Shown here: positions 37,317 to 46,415 of the stretch, in pieces | Numbering within the stretch: position 1 is the first letter of the stretch | Layout of the letters: each line of letters starts with the position of its first letter | Origin: Rhodomicrobium sp. R_RK_3 | GTDB lineage: Bacteria; Pseudomonadota; Alphaproteobacteria; Rhizobiales; Rhodomicrobiaceae | Direction of reading: 5' to 3' | Length of the DNA: 64,000 nucleotides | Assembly (NCBI RefSeq): GCF_002198715.1 | Contig: NZ_MWLK01000021.1 | Location: 248,001-312,000 of the forward strand | Made by a program: the position numbers and the translations under genes | The notes under the pieces: generated by a model | Told to the model about the DNA's origin: nothing | The model's input: the letters and a program-made list of their open reading frames with translations, nothing else | Database searches by the model: none

Positions 37317-38020
37317 CGGCCCTGATCGAGGCGGAAGGCCTGACCCGCGTGCTGCCGGAGACGGTGCCGGTGACGCTGGTGCGCGACATCGATCTGACCG
37401 TGCACGAGCGGGAGTTCATCGCCATCACCGGGCCGTCCGGCTCGGGCAAATCCTCGCTGCTTTACCTGCTCGGCCTGCTCGACCGGCCGACCGGCGGCAT
37501 CCTGCGGATCGGCGGCAAGGATACCGGGCCGATGGACGAGGACGAGCGGGCCAGGACCCGGCTCTCCATGCTGGGCTTCGTATTTCAGTTCCATTTCCTG
37601 CTGCCGGAATTCTCCGTGCGCGAGAATGTCGAGATCCCGATGCGCAGGCTCGGGCGCCTGTCGCGGGCCGAGATGCATGAGCGCTCCGCCGCGCTGCTCG
37701 CCTCGCTCGGGCTGGAGGGGCATCTCGACAAGCGTCCGGACCAGCTCTCCGGCGGCCAGCGCCAGCGCGTCGCCGTGGCGCGCTCGCTGGCCAACGACCC
37801 GCCCGTGCTGCTCGCCGACGAGCCGACCGGGAGTCTCGATTCGAAGAATTCCGAGCAGGTGTTCGGGATTTTGGAAGGACTGGTGCGGGAGCGGGGCAAG
37901 ACGGTGATCGCGGTCACGCATGACCTCGCCATGGCCGGGCGGATGCACCGGCGCATTCATCTGGTGGACGGGCGCATCGAGGCGGTGGAGCAGGATGCGG
38001 CGGCGGGGGCGGGGGATTAG
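37313..38020 (+). CDS. ABC transporter ATP-binding protein (LolD/MacB-like)
   Basis: The 235-residue ATPase has Walker A GPSGSGKSS, Q-loop region FVFQFHFLLPEFSVREN, signature LSGGQRQRVAVARSLAND, Walker B VLLADEPTGSLD and the switch His in VIAVTHD. The sequence type fits the MacB/LolD (type VII) ATPases that pair with FtsX-fold permeases. It starts inside the permease stop (ATGA), so the three genes of the exporter are translationally coupled. After it comes a repeat-rich spacer. Confidence 0.94.
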   Translation: MTALIEAEGLTRVLPETVPVTLVRDIDLTVHEREFIAITGPSGSGKSSLLYLLGLLDRPTGGILRIGGKDTGPMDEDERARTRLSMLGFVFQFHFLLPEFSVRENVEIPMRRLGRLSRAEMHERSAALLASLGLEGHLDKRPDQLSGGQRQRVAVARSLANDPPVLLADEPTGSLDSKNSEQVFGILEGLVRERGKTVIAVTHDLAMAGRMHRRIHLVDGRIEAVEQDAAAGAGD

Positions 38021-38417
38021 GCGCGGGGAGCAAGCGGCTCCCCCCTCACCCGCCAGCGGGGACGCTTCGGGCATCTCGCTGGCCTGTCGGTGCAAGCTGT
38101 TTCCCTATATTCCCCTCTCCCCTTGAAGACCTTTGCAAAACTTCGATTCCTCGCCCCGGCCGTTAGAGCCGGGGCCCACTCGCCTCTCCACTTGCCGCAG
38201 CAATAGCGGAAATATGATTGGGTCCCGGCTCGGCCTGACGGCCGTCCGGGACGACGGGGAGAGGACCTTCGATACGCAAAGGTCTCCCATGGGAGAGGGA
38301 GCTTGGCAGTGCTCCCGGCTAAAGCGCTCCGCTTAGCCCTCTCCCCTTGAGGGAGAAGGCGGACGCCGCAGGCGGCCGGGTGAGGGGGAGCCACGCGCAC
38401 AGCCTGTGCCCGCTCGG
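38021..38417. repeat. repeat-rich spacer with palindromic elements
   Basis: No gene is supported in these 397 bp. Two inverted-repeat units are visible: an imperfect 13-bp repeat at 38166-38178 and 38219-38231 (GAGCCGGGGCCCA against TGGGTCCCGGCTC, one mismatch, 40-nt loop), and at 38337-38395 a unit starting CCCTCTCCCCTTGAGGGAG and ending GGGTGAGGGGGAG, a type common between genes of alphaproteobacteria. A second short copy of the CCTCTCCCCTTGA core is at 38113-38126. These look like degenerate, dispersed palindromic repeats. Confidence 0.6.
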
Positions 38418-40109
38418 CTACCGCCTCCCGTCCGCCAGAATCATCTCCGCGCCCTTCTCGGCGATCATGATCGTCGGCGCGTTGGTGTTGCCCGAGGTGA
38501 TCGACGGCATCACCGAGGCATCGATCACCCGCAAGCCCCCGATGCCATGCACCCGCAGCCGCTCATCCACCACCGCGCCGGCATCGCTGCCCATCTTGCA
38601 GGTGCCGACCGGATGGAAGATCGTCGTGCCGATGTCGCCCGCCGCTTGCGCCAGTTCCTCGTCGCTCTCCAGGGCCGGACCGGGGCGGAATTCCTCCGGC
38701 TCGAAACGCTGCAAGGCCGCCGCCGCCATGATCCGGCGGGTGACGCGGATGCTGTCGGCGGCGACCCGGCGGTCGGTGTCGCTGTCGAGATAGTTGGGCT
38801 GGATCTTCGGATGGGCGCGCGGATCGCTGCCGGCGATATGCGTCGAGCCCCGGCTTTCGGGGCGCAGATTGGCGACGCTGGCCGTGATCGCCGGGAAGGC
38901 GTGCAGCGGCTCGCCGAACTTGTCCAGCGACAGGGGCTGCACGTGATATTGGATATTGGCGGTCTCGAATGAGGCGTCGGATCTGGTGAAGACGCCGAGC
39001 TGGCTCGGCGCCATCGACATCGGCCCGGAGCGCCTGAGCGCATATTCCAGCGCGATCGCCGCCTTGCCGCGCAGATTGCCGGCGCGCGCATTCAGCGTCA
39101 CCGCGTTCTTCACCTTGTAGACCGTGCGGATTTGCAGATGGTCCTGCAAATTCTCGCCGACGCCGGGCAACTCATGCCGCACCGCCACGCCGTTGCGGCT
39201 CAGCACCTCGCCCGCGCCGATGCCGGACAATTCCAGAAGCTGCGGCGAGCCGATCGCGCCGGCGGCGAGGATCACCTCGGCGGCGGCCGTGGCGCGCGCT
39301 ACGCCGCCCGGACGCCAGAACTCGACGCCGGTCGCCCGGCCGTCCTCGATGAGGATCTGCTTCACCTGCGCCAGCGGCAGCACGGTGAGGTTCTTGCGCC
39401 CCCGCGCCGGCCGCAGAAACGCCTTGGCGGTGTTCACCCTGATGCCGCGCCGCTGATTGACCTTGAAATAGGAGGCGCCGAAATTGTCGCCGCGGTTGAA
39501 ATCCTCGATCCTGGGGATGCCGACCTCCTCGCAGGCCGCGATGAAGGCGTCCAGGATCGGCCAGGACAGGCGCTGGTCCTCGACCCGCCATTCGCCGCCC
39601 GCGCCGTGCATCTCATCCGCCCCCGAGGCATAATCCTCCGACTTGCGGAAAAAAGGCAGCACGTCGTCCCAGCTCCAGCCGCTATTGCCGAGCTGGCGCC
39701 AATGGTCATAGTCGCGCGCCTGGCCGCGCATATAGATCATGCCGTTGATCGAGGAGCAGCCGCCGAGCACGCGGCCGCGCGGATAGTTGAGGGCGCGCCC
39801 GTTCAGGCCCGGCACCGGCTCGGTCTTAAAGCCCCAGTCGGTGCGGGGATTGCCCATGCAGTAGAGATAGCCGACGGGCACATGGATCCAGAAATAATTG
39901 TCGCTGCCGCCGGCTTCGAGCAGCAGCACCCTATTGCGCGGATCGGCGCTGAGCCGGTTGGCGAGCACGCAGCCCGCCGAGCCCGCGCCGACGACGATAT
40001 AGTCGAATTCTCCCAAGGCGTCCAAGGCGTTCCGTCCCGATTGCTTTTGCTTGCGGGAAGGGTAGGCGCTTTTGCGGCCGGGTGAAAGTGGGTTGCGTCG
40101 GCGTGGCAA
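38418..40109 (-). CDS. GMC family oxidoreductase (choline/alcohol dehydrogenase-like)
   Basis: The 563-residue FAD enzyme has the dinucleotide-binding motif [15 protein letters not shown] and LLLEAGG, the GMC signature 1 region ([17 protein letters not shown]), signature 2 around [17 protein letters not shown], and the C-terminal catalytic segment [10 protein letters not shown], then [34 protein letters not shown]. It oxidises an alcohol, choline or a related substrate. The first 33 residues are basic and not family-like, so translation may start later, for example at a TTG near 40017. It stands alone, downstream of a long spacer. Confidence 0.92.
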   Translation of the reverse strand: MPRRRNPLSPGRKSAYPSRKQKQSGRNALDALGEFDYIVVGAGSAGCVLANRLSADPRNRVLLLEAGGSDNYFWIHVPVGYLYCMGNPRTDWGFKTEPVPGLNGRALNYPRGRVLGGCSSINGMIYMRGQARDYDHWRQLGNSGWSWDDVLPFFRKSEDYASGADEMHGAGGEWRVEDQRLSWPILDAFIAACEEVGIPRIEDFNRGDNFGASYFKVNQRRGIRVNTAKAFLRPARGRKNLTVLPLAQVKQILIEDGRATGVEFWRPGGVARATAAAEVILAAGAIGSPQLLELSGIGAGEVLSRNGVAVRHELPGVGENLQDHLQIRTVYKVKNAVTLNARAGNLRGKAAIALEYALRRSGPMSMAPSQLGVFTRSDASFETANIQYHVQPLSLDKFGEPLHAFPAITASVANLRPESRGSTHIAGSDPRAHPKIQPNYLDSDTDRRVAADSIRVTRRIMAAAALQRFEPEEFRPGPALESDEELAQAAGDIGTTIFHPVGTCKMGSDAGAVVDERLRVHGIGGLRVIDASVMPSITSGNTNAPTIMIAEKGAEMILADGRR

Positions 40110-40664
40110 AGCGGTCCTTCCGCGAGCCGGTGAGCGGTCAGCAGCGCCGCGATCTTACCCTTAGCGCCCGACCCCGCCGAAGCCTTGGCCTCTCGACCAC
40201 AGGGCGGACGAGGATTCGGGGAGATCGTCGACAGTCTTCAGCCAGCGAAGGCTAAAACCCCGGCGCCGCGGCCGGCCCGGCTCCGCGCAGATTTATTTCT
40301 CGGGCCGTTGCGGTCTCGTCTGCAAAGCGAATAGATGTTTTGCAATGGTGACTTAGACCGTCTTGCCCGGGCAAGACTGTCCGCGCCCCGCGCCATGCTG
40401 TCGCCCAAAAGCTGCCTGGCGACAGCCGAACTGCCACGAATCAGCCTTTTGCGCTATGCTTGACTTATCGAGGGGCCGCGTCACGCGGCGTCTTGCGATG
40501 CGGGTTTTGCGGCTTTGATCGATGAAAGATCATCCTGTCCGGTCCGCCGCGCCATGTCCGCCTTTCGCGGCAATGGCGAGGCCCCGGCATGGTGAGGCGC
40601 GTCATGCGCCCGGAGCGATCGAGGGCGGCGGACCGGCAGGTTGCTCTAGCTGCGGGAGGTGCGG
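40110..40664. other. gene-free spacer with palindromes
   Basis: No supported gene is found in this 555-bp region. A short reading frame at 40252-40437 on the minus strand lacks a ribosome binding site and any recognisable feature. It contains a perfect 18-bp palindrome at 40360-40377 and a 6-bp hairpin at 40475-40489 (GCCGCG-TCA-CGCGGC). Confidence 0.5.
40360..40377. promoter_or_regulatory. perfect 18-bp palindrome
   Basis: GTCTTGCCCGGGCAAGAC reads the same on both strands, with no central spacer. It lies 250 bp upstream of the GMC gene start (transcribed away) and about 290 bp before the small membrane protein gene. It could be an operator for a dimeric regulator; no regulator gene is adjacent. 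Confidence 0.4.
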
Positions 40665-41159
40665 ATGTCCGTGCGCCAAATTATAGACAATTTGAAGCAA
40701 ATTTTACCTACCATCCTCATCGTGCTGGTGGCGGTCGCCGCGGCGGCGGCGGCGATCTATCTGCTGCCGAACCGCACCGCCGCCGTCATCCTCGGGGTGC
40801 TCGCCGCCCTGGCGCTCAGCGCCTATGTGCTGCGCGACCTGCAGCGCCCGACTCAGATCGCCATCCTCTGGCTGTCCCTCGGCGTCGTCGCCGATGCCGC
40901 CTATGCCAAGCTCAACGATCAGGTGCCGGTCACCATCGCCGGCGCGCTGGTGAAGCTGGTCGAGGGCGCGGTGAAGCTGCTCGACGTGCTCATCCGCAGC
41001 ATCGGCTTCGCCGGGCCGAATGTGCGGGCGCAGATGTCGGCGGTGACGCCCGATTTCGTCTGGGCGCTGATCCTGACCGCGACGCTGATGCTGGCCATCG
41101 GCCTCGTCGGGCGCCAGCGCAATGCCAGCGCCAAGCCCGAGCTGCGCCGCGCCGCCTGA
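40665..41159 (+). CDS. hypothetical membrane protein
   Basis: The 164-residue protein is not recognised. It has four hydrophobic segments: residues of about 15-35 (ILPTILIVLVAVAAAAAAIYLL), 39-55, 66-82 and a final one near 135-150 (FVWALILTATLMLAIGLVG), followed by a basic tail. The start ATG 40665 has GGGAGG five bases upstream, better than the GTG six bases earlier. It converges on the alpha/beta hydrolase gene. Nothing in context gives a function. Confidence 0.7.
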   Translation: MSVRQIIDNLKQILPTILIVLVAVAAAAAAIYLLPNRTAAVILGVLAALALSAYVLRDLQRPTQIAILWLSLGVVADAAYAKLNDQVPVTIAGALVKLVEGAVKLLDVLIRSIGFAGPNVRAQMSAVTPDFVWALILTATLMLAIGLVGRQRNASAKPELRRAA

Positions 41160-41260
41160 GCCTGCCCGCCGGGGCGCGCGTGTCCGCCCGCTCCGGCGGC
41201 GGCACGGGCGCCCTTAGCCGGGGCGCGGCATTGGGTGGGTGTCGTCCGCCTTCAATGCGT

Positions 41261-42256
41261 TCAGGGTTGATCCGTGTTCGCCGCATCCGGCGCCAGGGCA
41301 GCGTGCGCGTTCGCGGCGTCCGGCAGCCGGGCAAGGTCCGCCTTTGCGGCGCCTGACAGCGTCGAGAGCACGCGCGCGATATTGTCGAAGATCCAGTAAT
41401 GGCCGGCCTTTTCGATGGTCTCGACGCGGCAATGCGGGATCAGGGCGCCGAGGCCCAGCGCCGCCGGGATCGAAATGTTGCGGTCGGCGAGGCCCTGCCA
41501 GAGGAAAGCGGGCGCGGCGATTTCGTTCAAAGGGATGTGCCAGGGGCGGGAGAAAATGCCGAGCTCCTGCATCCCCGCGCGGATGCCCGGACGGCAGCCT
41601 TCGGCGACGCCGGCCAGCAGATTGCGCCGGACCTCGGGGCGGGCGAGGATTTTCCAGTCGGACGGGGCGGCGCGGCTCATCAGGAAGCCGTAGATCAGCT
41701 TCGGCGCATAGAGGAAGCCGCAGCGGCCGATGCCGAACATGCCGGCGAGCAGCGGCGGCAGGCGGGGCGTCACGCGGAAGGCGAAATAATGGCCGGGGCC
41801 GATCGCGCGCGGCCTCTCCTCGCCGGCCATGGGGCCGACCGGGCTGACCAGGCCGAGCGCGGTGACCCGCTCCGGCAGCAGCGCGGCGCAGGCGGCGGCG
41901 TACGGTCCGCCTCCTGAAATGCCCGCGACGGCGAAATGCGCGATGCCCAGCGTGTCGGCGAAATCGGCGATGTCGAGCGCGTAGCTGGCGAGCGTCCGGC
42001 CCCGCTGCGGCGAGGAGATGCCGAAGCCGGGCCGCTCGGGCGCGAGCAGCCTGATGCCGAGCTCCCGCGCCGGCTCATGGGCGAGGCGGAACATCAGCCG
42101 CGATCCGGGCGTGCCGTGGAAGCCGAGGATCGGCAGCCCGCGCGGATCGCCATAATCGGCATAGCCCATGCGGCGCCCGTCAGGCAGGGTGACGCAGAGA
42201 TCGAGCGGCGGGTCGGAGGCTGGCGCCGTAGGCGGCGCGGTCACCGGCAGGTCCAT
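41261..42256 (-). CDS. alpha/beta hydrolase
   Basis: The 331-residue alpha/beta hydrolase has the oxyanion region GFHGTPGSRLMF, the nucleophile elbow GISGGG (Ser in AVAGISGGGPYAA), the acid in LWQGLADRN and the His in EKAGHYWIFDN. No signal peptide is visible, so it is probably cytoplasmic. The C-terminal 35 residues are Ala-rich and not part of the fold. Substrate unknown; related proteins are annotated as esterases or epoxide-hydrolase-like. It is monocistronic, 240 bp upstream of a small membrane protein on the same strand. Confidence 0.85.
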   Translation of the reverse strand: MDLPVTAPPTAPASDPPLDLCVTLPDGRRMGYADYGDPRGLPILGFHGTPGSRLMFRLAHEPARELGIRLLAPERPGFGISSPQRGRTLASYALDIADFADTLGIAHFAVAGISGGGPYAAACAALLPERVTALGLVSPVGPMAGEERPRAIGPGHYFAFRVTPRLPPLLAGMFGIGRCGFLYAPKLIYGFLMSRAAPSDWKILARPEVRRNLLAGVAEGCRPGIRAGMQELGIFSRPWHIPLNEIAAPAFLWQGLADRNISIPAALGLGALIPHCRVETIEKAGHYWIFDNIARVLSTLSGAAKADLARLPDAANAHAALAPDAANTDQP

Positions 42257-42496
42257 GTTACGCGTTCCATGCGGGTCGAGCGGGCCGGGAGAAGTCGCCG
42301 GATGACCGGCAGTTCCGCTCTTGCGGCACTATCATGCGCCGGATTTTGCGCCGGGGCACGCCCCGCGGTTGGCGCGGGCCGGCGGATGGCGCCGCGACGG
42401 CGGCGTGGCCGCGGCGGTCCGCTTCACCGGCGAGCCGCCGCGATCTCCCTCAATGCGCGAGAGCCGGTATTGGCGGTCCCCGCTTTGCATCGCCGC

Positions 42497-42736
42497 CTAT
42501 CGCCGTAAGGTCGCGGGTGCGGTGGGCGAGGGTTCGGTGCTGACGCTCATCTGGACGCCGCCATAGCCGAAATAGACGAGCGCGCCAAAAATTATGGCAA
42601 AGACAAGTGCCGTAACAAAAGCGCTGATGACACGATTGCTGAACGTAATTGTATTCCCGATCCAGGCAAAGAAGAACACCACGATCGAGGCGATCAGCAC
42701 CTGTTCCGCCCACGCATACTCAACGGGCAACAACAT
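42497..42736 (-). CDS. small hypothetical membrane protein
   Basis: The 79-residue protein has two hydrophobic helices (VLIASIVVFFFAWIG and FVTALVFAIIFGALVYFGYG) joined by a short loop with Asn/Ser, and a Ser/Thr/Pro-rich tail. The ATG at 42736 has GGGGGAA seven bases upstream, which makes expression likely. Local DNA is less GC-rich than its surroundings. No family recognised. Confidence 0.7.
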   Translation of the reverse strand: MLLPVEYAWAEQVLIASIVVFFFAWIGNTITFSNRVISAFVTALVFAIIFGALVYFGYGGVQMSVSTEPSPTAPATLRR

Positions 42737-42937
42737 TTCAATTCCCCCTATAAAGCTGCAAGCTTAGCTGACGCTAGCGCTCCCCTTATATCAGCAACGG
42801 GATGGCGCGCTAACTATTCCTTCGCCGCGCGGCGGCGCAGGAGTGGAGCCCGATGAATGGGGCGGCGTCGGGGCCGTGCCTGCGACGAATGCGAGCAGGA
42901 ACCGCAACTTATGCCGCTCGCGCTCGGAAGGCGGGGG

Positions 42938-43870
42938 TCAGGCCGCGCCGAGCCGTGGGACGGCCTCGCCCGCCTCCTCGCTCGCCCAGGGCACGGGCCC
43001 TTGCGGCTCGATGGTCAGCTTCAGCAGGTAATCGCCATAGGCGCTCTTGCGGAAGGCGGCGGCGCGCTGGAGCAGGTCGTCCTGGCTGATCCAGTTCTGG
43101 CGCCAGGCGATCTCCTCCAGGCAGGCGATCTTCAGGCCCTGGCGGCGCTCGATGGTGCGCACGAACTCGCTGGCCTCGACGAGGGAGTCGCAGGTGCCGG
43201 TGTCGAGCCAGGCATAGCCGCGGCCGAGATTTTCGACGCGCAGGTCGCCGCGCGCGAGATAGGCGCGGTTGACGTCGGTGATCTCCAATTCCCCCCGGCC
43301 GGAGGGCCGCACGGCGCGGGCGATCTCGACGACGTCATTGTCGTAGAAATAGAGGCCGGTGACGGCGTAGTTGGATTTGGGATGGCGCGGCTTTTCCTGG
43401 ATCTCGACGGCGCGGCCCTTGGCGTCGAAGCTGACGACGCCGTAACGCTCGGGATCGGCGACCCAATAGCCGAACACGGTCGCGCCGTGTGCGCGGGCGG
43501 TGGCGCGGGCGATCAGCTCGCGCAGGCCGTGGCCGTAGAAGATGTTGTCGCCGAGCACCAGGGCGACGCCGCCGGCGCCGATGAAGCCGGCGCCGATGAT
43601 GAAGGCCTGGGCGAGCCCCTCCGGCTTGGGCTGCACGGCATAGGTCAGGGACAGCCCCCATTGCGCGCCGTCGCCCAAGAGGCGCTGGAAGGCCGGCGCG
43701 TCGACCGGGGTGGTGATGATGAGGATGTCGCGGATGCCCGCCAGCATCAGGGCGCTGAGCGGATAATAGATCATCGGCTTGTCGAAGACCGGCAGCAATT
43801 GCTTGGAGACGGCGAGGGTCAGCGGATGCAGGCGCGAGCCGCTGCCGCCGGCGAGGACGATGCCTTTCAT
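42938..43870 (-). CDS. rfbA: glucose-1-phosphate thymidylyltransferase (RmlA)
   Basis: The 310-residue enzyme makes dTDP-glucose from dTTP and glucose 1-phosphate, the first step of dTDP-L-rhamnose synthesis. The start at 43870 begins with the nucleotide-binding loop [13 protein letters not shown] and [27 protein letters not shown] and [33 protein letters not shown] follow in the usual order. Its start lies within the rfbD stop (4-bp overlap). It is the last of the coupled rfbC-B-D-A genes on the minus strand. Confidence 0.96.
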   Translation of the reverse strand: MKGIVLAGGSGSRLHPLTLAVSKQLLPVFDKPMIYYPLSALMLAGIRDILIITTPVDAPAFQRLLGDGAQWGLSLTYAVQPKPEGLAQAFIIGAGFIGAGGVALVLGDNIFYGHGLRELIARATARAHGATVFGYWVADPERYGVVSFDAKGRAVEIQEKPRHPKSNYAVTGLYFYDNDVVEIARAVRPSGRGELEITDVNRAYLARGDLRVENLGRGYAWLDTGTCDSLVEASEFVRTIERRQGLKIACLEEIAWRQNWISQDDLLQRAAAFRKSAYGDYLLKLTIEPQGPVPWASEEAGEAVPRLGAA

Positions 43871-44763
43871 GACGCCCCCATCGCCTGTTCGCGGCGCATC
43901 TCGTCGAGCACGTCGCAAAGGGCGGCGTGCCAGGGCCGGGGGGTGAGGCCGTAGACCTGCTGCAGCTTGCCGAGCGCCAGCGCGGAATTGCGCGGGCGCG
44001 GGGCGGGGGCGCCGAAGGCTTCGGTGGTGATCGGCTCCAGGATCGGCGGGATGCCGGACCAGCGCGCGGCCTTGGAGAAGATGGCGCTGGCAAAGCCGTG
44101 CCAGCTCGTCGCCGGGCCGCTGTTGCAGACGTGGTAGAGGCCCCAGGCGCCTTCGCCCTGCATCGCCTGCATGGCCATGCCGAGGGCGGTGTCGGCGAGA
44201 TCGGCGGCGGCGGTCGGCCGGCCGATCTGGTCGGCGACGACGGGGAGGCGGGTGCGGTCCTTGCCGATGCGCAGCATGGTGCGCAGGAAGTTGTGACCCT
44301 GGCCGGCATAGAGCCAGGAGGTGCGCAGGATCAGATGGCGCGGATTGGCGGCGGCGACGGCGATCTCGCCGATCAGCTTGCTCTCGCCATAGACGCTGAG
44401 CGGATTGGGCCGGTCCTCCTCGGTCCATTCGCCGTCCTTGGAGCCGTCGAAGACATAGTCGGTGGAGAAATGCACGATGGCAGCGCCATGGGCGGCGGCG
44501 GCCTTGGAGAGGCTCGCGGCGCCGTCGCGGTTGATGGCGAAGGCGAGTTCGGGATCGCTCTGGGCGCGGTCGACGGCGGTATAGGCGGCGGCGTTGACGA
44601 CCAGATCGGGGGCGATCTCGCCGACGAAGCCGTCGATTTCGCTGGGACGGGTCAGGTCGAGCTGGGCGCGCGAGGCCGCGATCAGCCGCGTGCCGGAGGC
44701 GAGCCGGCTGCGGCAGATTTCACGGCCGAGCTGCCCGGTCGCGCCGGTGAGGAGGATTTTCAT
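43867..44763 (-). CDS. rfbD: dTDP-4-dehydrorhamnose reductase (RmlD)
   Basis: The 298-residue short-chain dehydrogenase reduces dTDP-4-keto-L-rhamnose to dTDP-L-rhamnose. It has the nucleotide motif [38 protein letters not shown] and the YGESK catalytic pair (YxxxK), then ILRTSWLY. The start ATG 44763 overlaps the rfbB stop and its own end overlaps the rfbA start. Length is normal (about 290-300). Confidence 0.96.
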   Translation of the reverse strand: MKILLTGATGQLGREICRSRLASGTRLIAASRAQLDLTRPSEIDGFVGEIAPDLVVNAAAYTAVDRAQSDPELAFAINRDGAASLSKAAAAHGAAIVHFSTDYVFDGSKDGEWTEEDRPNPLSVYGESKLIGEIAVAAANPRHLILRTSWLYAGQGHNFLRTMLRIGKDRTRLPVVADQIGRPTAAADLADTALGMAMQAMQGEGAWGLYHVCNSGPATSWHGFASAIFSKAARWSGIPPILEPITTEAFGAPAPRPRNSALALGKLQQVYGLTPRPWHAALCDVLDEMRREQAMGAS

Positions 44764-45824
44764 GATGCGATCGCCTCCACCAGCCCGAGCCGCTGGCCGC
44801 CATAGACGCGCGCGCCGACGCCGCGCCACCAGCTTTCATGGCCGAGATACCAGTCGATGGTGGCGTCGAGCCCGCGGCGGAAATCGCGCGCCGGGGTCCA
44901 GCCGAGCTCGGCCCGGATCTTGCCGGCGTCGATGGCGTAGCGCAGGTCGTGGCCGGGCCGATCCTCGACATGGCGGATGAGGCGGGCGTGCGGCGCCTGC
45001 TCGGGGAAGCGCCGGTCCATGGCCTCGCAGATCCACTCGACGACGGCGATGTTGCTGTGCTCGCAATTGCCGCCGATCATGTAGCTCTCGCCGATGCGGC
45101 CGCGCTCGAGCACGCTCCACAGCGCCGCCGCGTGATCGTCGACATGCAGCCAGTCGCGGATATTGTCGCCCCGGCCGTAGACCGGCAGCACCTCCGCTTT
45201 GCGGGCGCGCAGCAGCATCAGCGGGATGAGCTTTTCCGGGAATTGCCAGGGCCCGTAATTGTTGGAGCAATTGGTGATGATGACGGGGACGCCGAATGTG
45301 TGGCCCCAGGCGGCGGCGAAATGGTCGGATGCCGCCTTGGAGGCGGAATAGGGCGAGCGCGGCGCATAGGTCGAGCGCTCGGTGAAGCCGGGATCGCCGG
45401 TGCCGAGCGAGCCGAAGACTTCATCGGTCGACACATGCAGGAAGCGGAAACGCGACCGCTCGGTGCCGGTCAGCGTCTCGAAATAGGCGCGCGCCGTTTG
45501 CAGCAGGGTGAAGGTGCCGAAGACATTGGTGGTGACGAAATCGGCCGGCCCGTCGATCGAGCGGTCGACATGGGTTTCCGCCGCCAGATGCAGCACGGCA
45601 TTGGGGCGATGCCGCTCGAAGATGGCGCGCAGCCGGTCGGCGTCGCAGATGTCGGCGCGCTCGAAGACGTGGCGCGGATCGTCCGCCGCCTCCTCCAGCG
45701 CCTCGGGCGTGGCGGCATAGGTGAGCTTGTCGAGATTGACGATGTCGTGGCCGCTGCGCCGGATCGCATGGCGGATGACTGCCGAGCCGATGAAGCCGCA
45801 GCCGCCGGTGACGAGGATTTTCAT
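44760..45824 (-). CDS. rfbB: dTDP-glucose 4,6-dehydratase (RmlB)
   Basis: The 354-residue extended SDR enzyme converts dTDP-glucose to dTDP-4-keto-6-deoxyglucose. It has GGCGFIGSAV, LDKLTYAATPEALEE, HLAAETHVDRSIDGP, STDEVFGSLG, the YSASK catalytic pair, NCSNNYGPWQFPEKLIPLM and YGRGDNIRDWLHVDDH, all diagnostic of RmlB. The ATG at 45824 shares bases with the rfbC TGA. The C-terminal 15 residues (WWRGVGARVYGGQRLGLV) match the end of the family. Confidence 0.97.
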   Translation of the reverse strand: MKILVTGGCGFIGSAVIRHAIRRSGHDIVNLDKLTYAATPEALEEAADDPRHVFERADICDADRLRAIFERHRPNAVLHLAAETHVDRSIDGPADFVTTNVFGTFTLLQTARAYFETLTGTERSRFRFLHVSTDEVFGSLGTGDPGFTERSTYAPRSPYSASKAASDHFAAAWGHTFGVPVIITNCSNNYGPWQFPEKLIPLMLLRARKAEVLPVYGRGDNIRDWLHVDDHAAALWSVLERGRIGESYMIGGNCEHSNIAVVEWICEAMDRRFPEQAPHARLIRHVEDRPGHDLRYAIDAGKIRAELGWTPARDFRRGLDATIDWYLGHESWWRGVGARVYGGQRLGLVEAIAS

Positions 45825-46408
45825 CAGGCCGCAACCTCGCTCTGAATGGTGCCATGGACGAAGGGGCTGACGATGTCGCGCAGGGAAGGCTGGTTGGCGT
45901 CGTTCCTGGACAGCACCGCCTCCTGCTCGGTGACCGGCCATTGGATGGCAAGCCCCGGGTCGGCCCAGAAGATGCCGAGATCGTGCTCGGGCGCGTAGGG
46001 GGCGCTGACCTTATAGGCGACATCCGTCAGCGGTCTGAGCGTGGCAAAGCCATGCGCGAAGCCTTCGGGAATGTAGAGCTGGAGCGCGTTCTCGGCGCTG
46101 AGCTCGACGCTGACATGGCGACCGAAGGACGGTGAGCCGGCGCGGATGTCCACCGCGACGTCGAGGATCGCGCCGCGCACGACGCGGATGAGCTTGGCCT
46201 GGGCGTAGGGCGGGCTTTGGAAATGCAGGCCGCGCACCGTGCCGCAGGCGGTCGACAGCGACTGGTTGTCCTGCACGAAGCGGGTATCGACGCCGTGCCG
46301 CGCCAGTTCCAGCGCATTATAAGTCTCGCAGAAGAAGCCGCGCGAGTCCTGAAAGCGGGTCGGCTCGATCAGCAGCGGGCCGTCGATTTCGAAAGCATGA
46401 ACCTTCAT
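45824..46408 (-). CDS. rfbC: dTDP-4-dehydrorhamnose 3,5-epimerase (RmlC)
   Basis: The 194-residue cupin epimerase has DSRGFFCETYN, FVQDNQSLSTACGTVRGLHFQSPPYAQAKLIRV with the catalytic His, VAVDIRAGSPSFG and YIPEGFAHGFATL. It isomerises the keto-sugar before reduction by RfbD. It is the first of the rfbCBDA genes and lies seven bases from the glycosyltransferase stop codon, so the glycosyltransferase probably belongs to the same transcript. Confidence 0.96.
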   Translation of the reverse strand: MKVHAFEIDGPLLIEPTRFQDSRGFFCETYNALELARHGVDTRFVQDNQSLSTACGTVRGLHFQSPPYAQAKLIRVVRGAILDVAVDIRAGSPSFGRHVSVELSAENALQLYIPEGFAHGFATLRPLTDVAYKVSAPYAPEHDLGIFWADPGLAIQWPVTEQEAVLSRNDANQPSLRDIVSPFVHGTIQSEVAA

Positions 46409-46415
46409 GGGGACC

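Noticed and set aside
40252-40437. 61-residue minus-strand frame in the spacer after the GMC gene
   Set aside because: No ribosome binding site, no leader or helix and no similarity to known families; most likely a chance frame.
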